In this document: positions 10,090 through 21,636 of the stretch, piece by piece
Layout: the number at the start of each line of letters is the position of its first letter
Numbering within the stretch: position 1 is the first letter of the stretch
From: Pyrus communis
Taxonomy: Eukaryota; Streptophyta; Magnoliopsida; Rosales; Rosaceae
Direction of reading: 5' to 3'
Assembly (NCBI RefSeq): GCF_963583255.1
Contig: NC_084813.1
Coordinates: 4,094,501 to 4,158,500, forward strand
DNA length: 64,000 bases
Made by a program: the position numbers and the translations under genes
Notes under the pieces: model-generated
Told to the model about the DNA's origin: nothing
Databases searched by the model: none
Seen by the model: only the letters and a program-made list of their open reading frames with translations

Positions 10090-12985
10090 GGATAAGAAAT
10101 GACCCAAATCAGCTGTATGGTCCTATTAGGCTTTTTTCCTTTCTCTAGAACAGTTTTTTTGGCTTGAGTTAAAGTAAAGTTTTTAGCTTGAGTTAAAATA
10201 ACATCCTAGGTTTGATTTTTGAAAGTAACCAAAATGTGTGTGCGCGCGTGGTTGTGATTGTCAGCTTTTTTAAGCATCTCTATAATAGTTTTTTCAGGCT
10301 TATCACATAAAGAGTTAGAAACTATTCTATCTTTTGTTCATTTACTAATTATGCAACTATGTGAAAAACTTTTCAAGATTATGAGTTATGCATTGGTAAA
10401 TTTTGGTGATAGGTGACATAGATGCTATTATTTTCTAACAGCATGTTTACTTACAAAAATTATTTGTAAGGAATGGGTAGCATTCTTATTCCTACTCTTT
10501 CTATCCCACACCTTCTCATATTTGAAAAATCAAGGTATGGAATTACCAGGGGTGTTCTTTGTCCCGTACTCAATCATTCATATCACTAGTCTTTCATATT
10601 CCTATTCCTAATTATCGTCAGTTAACATCCCTAACTTAATTAATAGTTTATTTTGATAAAACTTTAATAGTACATCAAAGACATCGACAAGGCATCAACA
10701 TATATTTAATATTAGAAAGTCAAAAAGAGAGTTTAGTGTCTCAAGACTTCACCAAAAATGACTATAGAGCCCCCCAAACAGAAAAAAAAAAACTCAAAAC
10801 TAGCCGAAAATAATAGAAACAAATTCGCAAGGGTAAATTTGTCATAAAAATAAAAATAAAACTAAAATTATTAAAAAAAGAAAAATGGATTAAAGCCACG
10901 TGGGTTAAGCTGTAAAGAGAAGAAATTTTGCGGAAAAGAGATATAATTGCCGAACATGGGATTCAAAATCAAAAAATTAACCCCCCACGTTCAACAAATT
11001 TTTCCATCAATTGGGGTTCTTTTCCAACTCAATTTATTAGGAGTGAATGATACCCCATAACTACCTCTCCCAATCAAGGTCCGCACAGCAATCCAAGAAC
11101 AGGATAAAGGAATAAAGAACACATGCATGGAGTACTGGCATTGTTTAATTTCATTTTGGGTTTTTTTTATAGTTTTTTTTTTTTTAATTTTTGTTCGCTG
11201 CAGAAACGTAAAGCAAGTAAAGGCAGAAGAGGTTTGTTTACAAGATTTTTATGGGCTTTTGAAACTGCATTTAGCAGTTGCAATTGGTTTTATTCCTTTC
11301 CCGCAAAAACTAAATCGTCTTCACTCTCAGGTATGTTACTTTGATGTTTGATTTATTTTTAATTTCCCTTTCTATCATTAACTCCAGATTTGATCAAATA
11401 TATAGGCTGATTGGTGAATCCCTAGTGATCAATGTGTTTTCAATATATGAGTTGGTGGTTTCATTCTTTTGGGTAACTTCGTTTAATTCTTTTTTCCTCC
11501 TGTCTATGAATTAATTTTAATTAATTTAGTACAAATGTTCATTTTTGGTTTTTGGGAAATTAAAAGGTTGAATCTTTTTTATTTGTGTAATCAGTTTTGA
11601 AGTTTGTTTCACAGGGAAAATATGGAAGAAGGAAGAGAAATAATTAACCATACAATGCAAGCCACTCAAACTAAAATCTAAAGACAGAGTCAATCGACAA
11701 ACTATTTTGTGTTGTTAAAAGAGATTAGCCATCTACAGAGCTAGGGAAAATCCCCAGATCCAGTTTGATTTTTCACTCTTCAATTTCTTTGTTCCTTGCA
11801 GATTTGTGAATAAGGATTGGGACTACAAAGTAGAAGCTCTGAAAATTTCCGTTCTGAAATTGGAGATGTCTCGCTAGTGATTCAAGTGGGTATTGATGTC
11901 TTCATTTTCCATTTTACCCATCATCAATTCAATTCAAAACCTATGCCATGCTTAACTATTAATTGAAAAATTGCAGGAGATTATAAAGCTAGAATTGAAT
12001 CAGTGTGTTGTGAAGCAAAAACATTTCCCACAAATAGTTGCTGTCAACATCCCTTCCGCAAGTGCATGAGTTATGCCCACTTCCACCTCCTGCATCATCA
12101 AATTTTAAATAAGAAAGAAACCCTCTTTCCCTTCGTAAAGTAGTTTACAATTCCTTTTTTTTCTCACTCCAAAATCTTTTAACTCTCGTACTAGCATCCA
12201 AAATCTTTCATTCTAACTCCAGTTCATTCAGCAATACCCATTTTCTTTGTTGTTTGCAGATTTGTAAATAAGGATTGGGATTACAAAGTTGAAGTTCTGA
12301 AAATTTCCTTAGTCGAAAAAGATAGATTATTGAAGATGTTCTCCCTTGTGAATTGCAACCATCGTCAGTAATTCAAACAGGTCACCATATTTTAGAGTTG
12401 TATACATGTCCATATTGTGTTACCTGTTCAATAGAGTTTTTGCCAAAAAAGAATGAATTTTATTTTATTTTTGAAAAAGAAGAAAAAATAAATCATCTCT
12501 ACAGAAGAGGAATAATGCAGATAAGGTAACAATCTCTTACATATTGCTTCTATCAATTCCCTCCATACTTGATATGTTGAAGTCCTCTGGAAATCTTAAA
12601 ATTGAAATTTCAATTTGATGATTCTTAATAAAAGGTAAAATTGAAGAAAAATATGAAAATATAGCATTGAAATTCAACAATGGAAAATGATGCTTGCACA
12701 AATTAGATCACAGTTAAAAGATTCAAGAAATTGTACACGATCGAATTGACAGAGCACATAACATTGAGAATTTCGAAAAGGAAAAAACACAGACTAACAC
12801 AAACTAATAGGAGGGAGCCAAACATATACTATCATAACAAAAATTAAGACAGTAGGCATAAAAAAGTGATGCATTTGACGGCATTCAAAGTAAATATTAA
12901 ACATGATGTGCGATTGTCTACCATCTAACAAAATTAAGAATAAATAGGGAAATACCTTAGTAATGAAATGAGGGAAATACCTTAC
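10090..12985. other. non-coding, possible transcribed region
   Basis: No ORF with a recognisable domain. Several exon-like stretches are preceded by good 3' splice sites (for example CTTTGTTCCTTGCAG before 11801). A unit is duplicated at 11783-11890 and 12238-12384. It could be a long non-coding RNA or a UTR, but the sequence alone does not decide. Positions 10430-10660 resemble a decayed MITE. Confidence 0.35.
11783..12384. repeat. direct duplication of a splice-site-bearing unit
   Basis: A unit beginning TTTCTTTGTT..TTGCAGATTTGT and continuing through AATAAGGATTGGGA and TCTGAAAATTTCC occurs at about 11788 and again at about 12240, roughly 450 bases apart, with scattered substitutions. The duplication covers a polypyrimidine tract, an AG acceptor and the following exon-like sequence. 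Confidence 0.65.
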
Positions 12986-12988
12986 TAA

Positions 12989-13430
12989 CACTAGTACAAA
13001 AAATACTTTGGGTGACGTAGGTCCTTCGTCGCGCAAAGTCAACAAAACGTCGCGCAAAAATTTGCGTGACGAACCTTCGTCGCGCGACAAGCGTCACGCC
13101 ACGCCTGTGAAAGAAGGTTTTGCGCGATGAAGAAGTTACATGTGTCACGCAAAGTGTCTTTGTGTGACGCAGTAACATGCATCACGCAAAGTGGGTTGGC
13201 GTGACCAAGGTGTGCATCACGCAAAGTGGGTTGGCGTGACCTAGTATGCGTCACGCAAAGTGGGTTGGCGTGACGGAGGATGCGTCACGCAAAGTGGGTT
13301 GGCATGACGGAGGATGCGTCACGCAAAGTGGATTGGCGTCACTCAAAGACACTTTGCGTGACACATACCTACGTCACGCAAACCCACTTTGCGTGACCTA
13401 TGGAACTTTTTCATCGCGCAAACTTTTTAT
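12989..13430. repeat. CACTA left subterminal repeats
   Basis: About fifteen copies of a GCGTGAC(G) / GTCACGCAAAG motif occur in both orientations, several as near-identical tandem units of the type GTCACGCAAAGTGGGTTGGC. In CACTA elements such repeats are binding sites for the element-encoded accessory protein. The array ends where plain AT-rich sequence begins near 13435. Confidence 0.85.
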
Positions 13431-13633
13431 GTTTTAATTTTTTTTAATTTTTTTGACAAAAATATTTTGGATTTATTAATATTTTTGATTTAATTTTTAA
13501 TAAATATTGTAATTATTCTAAACAATAAACAATAAACCAAGAAAAAATTTAATTATAAACCATATGAAAATGTGCATACAAGATGTCTAAACAAAAAAAG
13601 AAAAAACTACAACAAGTAGTCTTCTAGGTTTGA

Positions 13634-15688
13634 AAACTACTGGGTATTAGGTAGGTGAGGTGGCTGGGAGGTCGAAGGTGGAGTAAGATCAGGTGTTGGC
13701 AGCTGGATTTGGAGACCGGACACCGCTAAGGCCTGTACAATCATACTCATCTGCGCCCTCATCTGTTCGTTCTCAGCTCTCATCTGCTCGTTCTCCGCCT
13801 TTATATGCTCGCTCTGGGCCCTCATCTGCTCACTTTGGGCCTTTATCTGCTCATCCTGGGCTGCAAGTTGACCTTTTAGGGTTGTCACTTCCTCTTTCAG
13901 GGCGTTGACCTCTCTTGTGGTCGATTTGGAAGAAGAGGCACCCGTCTCACGAACCCGCGCCTTCCCCATACCCTAAACAACCTTGCCATGACGACGACCG
14001 TACTTTTGATCCAGGACCTCAGTCATGATCTGAAAACCTACATCCTCGGGTAAAGTGACGTCCTCCATCGGGGTTTCCGAGGGAAGTTGCGATGTTGCTT
14101 CTTGGAGAACAGCATCGCCCTTTTCCACCATAGTAGCATGTAATAATAAAGAAAAAACGTATAATGGTTAATAACAAAATATAAATAATATTTGAACGAT
14201 TCATAAATATAAGAATAATAACAATTACATCTACTTACATGAAGCTGCTCAGCAATCTCATTGCCAGGTCGAACGTAAACGTCCTTGAACACGTCGATCT
14301 CTCGGAACTTAGAACCCTCTTAAAAAAAAAAAAACCATTAGGAAAATTTTATTAATCAATAATAAAAAATAAATTGTATAAAATTTCAAAATTAATATAC
14401 TTTTACCTGACGTCGTGTCTCAAGCCTATACGAAAAGGGCTTCAAACCGGAATGGTGGAGAAGTGTCTTAGACTCCCGAGCTATCTTGCCAGCAACAGAT
14501 TTCTTTTGTTAAACACACAATATACATGTTAGTGCGACTATTTGAAAGAAATTATTTTAAAAAGCTTAAAAAAATAACTAAAAATTTAATGAATTATTAT
14601 TAAAATATTAAGTACATACCACAAATTTTGGGTCTGTAAAATGGTTGCAGAGCCATTCCCAATCCTCTGGCCGGTCCTCCAACTCGGATGGGCAACCCTC
14701 TAGGCGAGCAACCTCTGGATCATTAAATTTCTTAAAATGCGCATGAAGATCGCTCTTCCCATTTTTGTACCGATTTGCGAAGGTCTCGTCTAAGTAGGTG
14801 ATGACCTCAGGGGATATGTCCTTAAAATCAAAATTGACCTACAAATAAAACAACAAAATAATAGTAAGAAATTTAATAATATTAAGATAATATACTTTGG
14901 TTTATAATATTTGTAAACATAATTAAAAAAATGATAAAAGGCCAAAAATTAATATACTAACCGACAACTTGTCTTGCACCAGTATCTTCGTCTCCTGAGA
15001 AATTTCTGCCCAAGTCTCCCACTGCATAGGACAACAATTCCGAATAACACAACCACAACTAGTAGCGACGATGCTATGTTGTTGTGAGGTAGCCGCTCCA
15101 CGATGTCGCGAGTCATATGCAATCTCGATCAAGGAGGCAGACAGACATACATTCTGTGCCGTCTTTAGCATTCGATTAGGCCCCCTGGTTTTTTTTTTAG
15201 CTATCCAAAAAAAACTTAAATGGTGAAAATCCTAAGCTTAAATTTCTATAGAAAATTTTGCAAAACCTCCCCTAATAGTATATCATTTCCCAAAACCTTA
15301 AAAAAGTAAAATAACAGTAATTCACAACCCGCAACAAATTTTCACAATCATAAAAATAATAGTTTTAAAATGAAAAAAAAATACAACGTAGTAAGAATTA
15401 GGAAAAAAAACTACCTGGCTGGGAGCCCCCATCCTCAACTCTGGATGATGAGGAAGTGTGAATAGAAGGCTCCAAATCACAGCGGTGCCGGTGAGGCCGC
15501 CGTGCACTGAGTGACTGAACCGACACTGATGACGTCGATGATACAGGCACCTGGGATGCCGTAGCAGTAGCCTCAGTAAGGGGTGTAGGCTCCCCAATCA
15601 ATGGAGCACTCACGGATGGAGCAGTAAATGCTGATAATGCGGGAGGCGCATTGGTCACACTCCTACGACGAGTGATCAACTGCGACAT
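13634..15688 (-). pseudogene. CACTA second gene (Transposase_24 type), one stop seen
   Basis: The first coding exon starts at ATG 15688 (MSQLITRRRSV) and ends at a GT donor at 15415/15414. Further exons cover about 15200-14960 (IEIAYDSRHRGAATSQQHSI, MQWETWAEI), 14840-14630 (LHAHFKKFNDPEVARLEGCP, WEWLCNHF), 14500-14408 (ESKTLLHHSGLKPFSYRLE), 14320-14240 (FKDVYVRPGNEI) and 14135-13634. The last exon encodes GFQIMTEVLDQKYGRR and then a heptad-rich coiled coil (QIKAQSEQMRAQSEHIKAEN). An in-frame TAG lies at about 13970 where the related gene at 5515-6970 has a tryptophan. The rest of the last exon is open. The role is inferred from family knowledge: accessory protein binding subterminal repeats. 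The exon 1/2 phase could not be made to agree by eye, so that junction is uncertain. Confidence 0.82.
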
Positions 15689-15699
15689 CTATACACTTT

Positions 15700-16589
15700 T
15701 TGAAGAAAGCATTCAACTCAACATCATTTGAAAGACAAACTTATCAGTAAGAAATTTAACAAAAGAATAGAAAACAAAAGGCGAAAGCGTAAATCTTTTC
15801 TCGCTAAAAAGAAGGTAAAATGCTTAAAAGCATGCCACACAAAATGCTGAAAGAATACCTTTTCAGCTTTTATAATATTTGCTTAATGGATTATAGGATT
15901 TCAAGGTTCAACCACCAAGTTCTTGATGAGAAATACGTAACAAAAAGAAATTGTGCAAAGGTCTAATTAAACCAATGTCATAACAATGGAACGAAAAGTT
16001 TCACATGCCGAAACTGAAACACACACTACACTGCTACAACTTAGAAATTAAAATGCCAATTATCTAAAGTTAGTCAATTCTACTTCACATATCACACATC
16101 ACAACTTAGTCAATTCTAAAGTTAGTCAATTATCTAAAGTTAGTCAATTCTAAAAACTTCACATATCACACATCACATATCACATATCACAACTTAGTCA
16201 ACTTAGAAATTAAAATGTCAATTATCTAAAGTTAGTCAATTCTACTTCACATATCACAACTTAGAAATTAAAATGCCAATTATCTAAAGTTAGTCAATTC
16301 TACTTCACATATCTAAAGTTAGTCAATTCTACTTCACACATCACAATAACTCAATTTTTTCCGACTAATGACAAGTTCGCTTCTAAATGCAATTGGTTTT
16401 CTCAAATCATCTTAAACCCAAATGCTCAATGGCTATACAATCACAAATTATGATTCAAAATAATTGAAATTGTGCTAAATGGCTATACAATGGCTGTATA
16501 AGACAATAAGGTCTTAATCACATTGATCTAGTACAATCGAAAAGGCCTTCGTGCATGTTTTTCCAAATATACCCAGGTTACAGAAATAC
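15700..16589. repeat. second-gene intron with local tandem repeats
   Basis: Within the presumed first intron of the second CACTA gene, 16050-16345 is built from shuffled copies of ATCTAAAGTTAGTCAATTCT, TTCACATATCACA and AACTTAGAAATTAAAATG. This is slippage-type sequence with no coding content. Confidence 0.6.
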
Positions 16590-16721
16590 CTTGTTCAGCT
16601 GGTAATGAACTTTGATTCCCTATAGTATCCTTTTGGAGATGTTCCACCATACCCAGGTCACCGATAAGATTCCCAGAGGGAACACACTCTTTCCAACCCC
16701 AAGTGTAAACTTCACCAGTCT
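16590..16721 (-). pseudogene. captured RCC1-domain gene exon
   Basis: A 132-nt exon-like block bounded by a TCTACAG acceptor (exon starts 16721) and a GTATTT donor (exon ends 16590) encodes TGEVYTWGWKECVPSG followed by a variable tail ending PAEQ. GEVYTWG is the signature of RCC1 (beta-propeller) repeats, and GWKECVPSG is typical of plant RCC1-family proteins. Only this one exon is present; the rest of the propeller is absent. It lies in the same orientation as the transposon genes, inside the first intron of the second gene. It is a transduplicated host exon and has no stand-alone function. Confidence 0.7.
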
Positions 16722-17372
16722 CTGTAGAATGTAGATTGACCAATAATCCCAATTAGTTCACATTCTGGTCCTGTAGAAATTCATTACAAATAAATTGTTT
16801 ATGTATGAAAAAGACATGAAGCCCGTGTTTATTCATCCAGAACTCACTACAACCACAAATTAAAAACATGAAGCCCGTGTTTATTCATCCAGAAAGCACA
16901 GGAAAAACAAATTAAAAACACCAAATTTCCACTTTTAAATCTTCTTTTTTTCCTATGATGTCAAATAACAACAATGATTCAAATAACAATAATCATTACT
17001 AAAAAATTCGATTCAAATAACAATAAACATTTGAGCACAAATTCAATTCAATAGGGCAAGGGACTGAACAGAGGTGTGCGGGTGGTGGTAAATGGGGACA
17101 AGTCGTTCCCCCCTTAAATAAATTTGTTTTTCAATCACAAAACGAAACAACTCTGGGCCAGTGGTTCATATGCATTTCGGAAGTAAAATCTCGATGCAGT
17201 AAAATGTCTATAAACTATGCCTGACATGCTGACAGCCCACATTTAAGAAGCATTACGAATTTAACTCTCAGAAGGATCAATATATATCCTTTCCTTAAAA
17301 TCTCCATTCAAGTGAAACCCTGCTTAATGTAAAGAAATTTTGGAAGACAAGCTCACCCTAATCCCTAAATAA

Positions 17373-17791
17373 CAATGAACTGCAATTTCACCCTAATCCC
17401 TAATCCCTAATCCCTACAATGAACTGCAATTTCACCCATCCCTGCTTTCAACTCCTGCAACTCTGCCACTGCAGGAAGCACGGCTGCTAACGTCGTCGAA
17501 TCAAAACCCATCCCACCCACAACCATATCTCCAAAAACCCGTATCGAATCAGCGTAATAACAATTCCTCACCAACCTAGATATCATCGTATTCCACAAAA
17601 CCGTGTCCTTCTCGGGCAATCCATCAAACACCTTCTGTGCTAACTCAACCCGGGAAAGCTTGAAGTAAAAGTCAACAACAATCGACCCAACATACAAATT
17701 CAATCCTAACCCATCAACAATCGTGTGCGCGTGCAGCAAAATCACAAACCCTAATCGTAGTGAAACCCTACAATGAACTGCAATTTCACCC
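17373..17791. repeat. 21-bp direct repeats bracketing the PPR capture
   Basis: CAATGAACTGCAATTTCACCC occurs at 17373, 17417 and 17771. Two copies sit just left of the captured PPR segment and one just right of it. CCCTAAT units between the first two copies look telomere-like but are too few and not exact. The bracketed arrangement suggests template switching or slippage during capture. Confidence 0.7.
17438..17745 (-). pseudogene. captured PPR gene fragment
   Basis: About 100 codons encode HAHTIVDGLGLNLYVGS, then VFDGLPEKDTVLWNTMISRL and AAVLPAVAELQEL. The KVFDGLPEKDTVLWNTMI pattern is the classic P-L-S type pentatricopeptide repeat of organelle RNA-binding proteins. Three to four repeats are present without start or end. 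The frame is open. It is bounded by the 21-bp repeat on both sides, lies in the first intron of the second CACTA gene and has the same orientation as that gene. A piece of a host gene picked up by the transposon. Confidence 0.75.
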
Positions 17792-17835
17792 TAAACCCTA
17801 AATAACAAAAACCCATCGCAAATCACAAACCCTTA

Positions 17836-18340
17836 CCTTGATTTTGGGACTTGATTCTCGTCGGCTTCGAGATTCGTGTGGCTACCCGTCGTTTAGAATG
17901 AGAAGGAAGAGAGAAGTCTATGGGAAAGAGAGAGGGAAGACAAGTCTGGGTTAAAGATTTGGGGATCAAGGTTGCGAAGAGGAGAGATGAGTAAGAGGGA
18001 AGAGATAGAGGAGACGCAGGACTTGAGCGAGAGGAAAAGAGGAAAGTCTTTTCCTACAATTTGATTTGCAATTTGAGCGAGAGGAAAGTCTGCAATTTAA
18101 GCAAGAGGAAGAGGAAAAGAGGTCTGCAATTTGAGGAAAAGAGGTCTACGGAAAGAAAAACCGAGAGGAAAAGAGGATAGGATATATGGTTGCAAAAGTT
18201 GGAAAAATTGAAAAAAAACGCCTATTTTTCGCTATGGACCGCCAAAATTATCAATTCGCGTGACGTAGGTATACAATTCGACGTCACGCAAAGTGGTTTT
18301 GCGCGACGATTAAAGCGTCGCACAAGGTTTTTTTTTTTTT
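17836..18340 (-). promoter_or_regulatory. leader and promoter region of second CACTA gene
   Basis: A GA-rich stretch (17870-18180, plus strand) ends in a donor GTAAGG at 17835, giving a non-coding first exon. The non-autonomous derivative at 60183-60420 has the same GA-rich leader and donor. Just upstream, at 18258-18330, lie GCGTGACG / GTCACGCAAAG / GCGCGACG motifs identical in type to those at the element ends, followed by a 22-base T run. The protein that binds the ends could therefore bind its own promoter; this is inference. Confidence 0.5.
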
Positions 18341-18555
18341 TTTTTTTTTTTAAAGTATTAAAAAAATTACCAAAAATGTGACTTTACTCCTTTCAAGTTC
18401 AATTTTTATTTCACATAAACCCCACAATAATATATTATTCTAAAAAAAACCCATAATAATTTTTTTTACATATATATCATTCAATTTCTTAAGTGTTATA
18501 AGTACAAAATAAATAAATTAAAATCTACTTAGTAAATACATATACCATTGCACTT

Positions 18556-19934
18556 GATGGGAAACACATTGTACGAAACTAGTTTCAACGATCCAACCGT
18601 CAAACTTGTTTGTATATGCTTCGAGATCGCATACGCCAAAAATAGGAAAAAAAAACATTTCGAGATCAAGTAACGCGACAAAACTTTTCGACGGTTATAA
18701 ATGAAAAATAACGATTTAATGGTAGTTTTAACTCCGATTTTGATGATTTTTTACAGCTACACTCCTTGACCCTATATGAATACAATGAACTAATTCGATC
18801 GTCAATTTAAAGTATTTACACAAGTGGATACCACAAAATCTTATGTTATACTTAATGAAAGTATTAATAAACTCTAAGTGTTAGTAAATCTACCATTTTG
18901 ATGGGAACACACATTGTACGAAACTAGTTTCAACGATCCAACCGTCAAACTTGTTTGTATATGCTTCGAGATCGCATACGCCAAAAATAGGAAAAAAAAA
19001 CATTTAGAGATCAAGTAACGCGACAAAACTTTTCGACGGTTATAAATGAAAAATAACGATTTAACGGTAGTTTTAACTCCGATTTTGATGATTTTTTACA
19101 GCTACACTCCTTGACCCTATATGAATACAATGAACTAATTCGATCGTCAATTTAAAGTATTTACACAAGTGGATACCACAAAATCTTATGTTATACTTGA
19201 TGAAAGTATTAATAAACTCTAAGTGTTAGTAAATCTACCATTTTGATGGGAAACACATTGTACGAAACTAGTTTCAACGATCCAACCGTTAAACTTGTTT
19301 GTATATGCTTCGAGATCGCATACGCCAAAAATAGGAAAAAAAAACATTTAGAGATCAAGTAACACGACAAAACTTTTCGACGGTTATAAATGAAAAATAA
19401 CGATTTAACGGTAGTTTTAACTCCGATTTTGATGATTTTACAGCTACACTCCTTGACCCTATATGAATACAATGAACTAATTCGATCGTCAATTTAAAGT
19501 ATTTACACAAGTGGATACCACAAAATCTTATGTTATATTTAATGAAAGTATTAATAAACTCTAAGTGTTAGTAAATCTACCATTTTGATGGGAAACACAT
19601 TGTACGAAACTAGTTTCAACGATCCAACCGTTAAACTTGTTTGTATATGCTTCGAGATCGCATACGCCAAAAATAGGAAAAAAAAACATTTAGAGATCAA
19701 GTAACGCGACAAAACTTTTCGACGGTTATAAATGAAAAATAACGATTTAACGGTAGTTTTAACTCCGATTTTGATGATTTTTTACAGCTACACTCCTTGA
19801 CCCTATATGAATACAATGAACTAATTCGATCGTCAATTTAAAGTATTTACACAAGTGGATACCACAAAATCTTATGTTATACTTAATGAATGTATTAATA
19901 AACTCTAAGTGTTAGTAAATCTACCATTTTGATG
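18556..19934. repeat. four-copy 344-bp tandem array
   Basis: Copies begin (at GATGGG) at 18556, 18900, 19245 and 19587, and the array ends at about 19934, giving unit lengths of 344, 345, 342 and 344. Copies are nearly identical by eye; differences include small indels in GGGAAACACA/GGGAACACACA and a TTT deletion in copy 3. Each unit contains TTTCAACGATCCAACCGT and CGACGGTTATAAATG. No coding potential. High copy identity means recent amplification inside the transposon. Confidence 0.92.
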
Positions 19935-20981
19935 GACGTTTAGGTACGGATATTTCAGTACACTAATTTAGTGAAATATATTATGATATGGACGTTTACC
20001 AATATATTTCAGTACACTAGTTCACTACAATATATTTAGATACGGATATTTCAATACACTAATTTAGTGAAATATATTATGATATGGACGTTTAGGTACA
20101 CTAATTAGAGGAAGTTAAATAAAATTAATGAATTAAAATGTGTATAATAATAAATTTAAAATTTAATGCAATGACATTAAATAAGATATCTATAAAACAA
20201 AAATATAATATGAGTTTGAATTCAGTACACATTAAGAGACTAAAATCAATATACAATCTGACACCAGATTTTTATTAAATTTTAATCGTCTTAAAAGATT
20301 AAAGTTCAAAAATACAATTCTCGACTTGCCAATCTATTTGTTTACTAACACATGGAATTGAAAAAATTTAGCTTGTTAGTTACTAACACGTGGATCAGGA
20401 ATTTTAACCAATTCGAAGGCTCGTTGTTTGCATATTCATTTGTTCTTTTCATTTTCATTCCCAGATTCTAAATTTCTCTTGTTTCAAATAAGTAAACGTT
20501 GCAAAATATTATTCTTAAAGGTGCAAACGAGATAAACCATCCATAGATGTAGGTTTTAAAGTGTAAATAAGGTGTTGAAGGAATATTGAATGAGGTTGCA
20601 TGAAAGCATGGCGAAAACATTGTCAAGATCCAAAATTCTGGATGAATTTCTAAACATTGAGCAACCGATATAGTTCCAACCAAAATTGGATACAAAATTT
20701 TTACTATGAATACATTTATAATAACCTAAACGTTGCACAAAATTTGCACCTTAGACACCGCCTTCATTTGTCTCCCTTAACGTCCGCGATGCAAGGCCGC
20801 CATACCTGCAATCAGTGAGCGAGCGAGTGAATTCCCGAAGCACCAACATTAGTAATCTATTACCTAAAAAACGTAACGGGAAAAAAAAAAAATCAGAAAT
20901 GCTGCTAATATTGCCAAAATATTACCTTGACCTTGAAGGCAAAAGTCATGAGAAGGTACTACGCAACCAAAACAACCAAAC
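19935..20981. repeat. non-coding with GTAC/TTTAG repeats
   Basis: Positions 19935-20110 hold repeated phrases of the type GGTACGGATATTTCAGTACACTAATTTAGTG. The same family, in inverted orientation, fills 43480-43800 in an intron of the WSD1 gene. The remaining sequence up to the NOP14 fragment shows nothing recognisable except the presumed 3' flank of that gene fragment. Confidence 0.5.
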
Positions 20982-21636
20982 TCATCGCCTTCTCTTCTTG
21001 CCTTTGCCTTTGCCTAATTGCCCAGACTTCATAGCGTGTTCTTGTTCTTGTAGGAAAAGTCGTACCTTTCCATATTTCTCAGCTTTTTCTTCTTCCATCA
21101 GCGCCTTATCCCTCGCCTTCACCTCGTACAGGAAAGAATTATCCTTACGCAGTTCACGAATAGCCCCTTTAGCTTCTTGCTTCAAAAGTTTCTTCAACTT
21201 TCTTCTCTCGGCTCGTTCTCGATCTGGATCATAGTCTCTGCCCTTAACAAAGCTGCATAACAAAATATCATTCAGCGGTGACTCCAGCAATACGTTCAAG
21301 CACTACCCAACATAATAACATTATGACAATTGGGTACGGGAGGTAAAGATAAATTACTTCTCATCAAATTTCGGATTGAGCATTTTGATAGCCACTGGCT
21401 TTTGCTTCCGCATCTGAAGTGGTTGTCACAGAATGTGATGTTTATCTGCTTTTGTCTTAATCAGTTCAGTAACATCTTTCAGTCTGTCTGTTAATACTTG
21501 TGGCATATTCTCCTGTTCTGCCACTTCAAGCAACAAGACTGAAATTGGCAAAAAAATTTCGGGAAAAGAACTGAATCCTTCGTAAATGATGACAAACTCA
21601 CGTAGAGTTTCAATCACCGTAACCAGCACACTAGCC
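20982..21636 (-). pseudogene. NOP14: captured NOP14 3' exons
   Basis: Two exons separated by a retained 105-nt GT-AG intron (21253-21357). Exon 21636-21358 encodes ASVLVTVIETLREFV, EGFSSFPEIFLPIS and MRKQKPVAIKMLNPKFDE. Exon 21252-20982 encodes FVKGRDYDPDRERAERRKLK, ELRKDNSFLYEVK and a basic end GKGKGKKRRR with a TGA stop. This is the C-terminus of nucleolar protein 14, a small-subunit ribosome assembly factor. An in-frame TGA after KADKHHIL (about 21428) replaces what is probably an arginine codon (CGA to TGA). The intron is kept, so capture was at the DNA level and not from mRNA. Same orientation as the transposon genes. Confidence 0.85.

Noticed and set aside
17391..17416. Interstitial telomere repeats
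   Set aside because: Only three or four CCCTAAT units; the plant telomere unit is CCCTAAA. Too short and inexact.
12989..18340. Two adjacent CACTA elements in place of one
   Set aside because: The internal motif cluster at 18240-18340 lacks a CACTA terminus or target duplication, whereas the outer ends share a perfect TAA; a former end inside one element remains possible and is listed as a finding.
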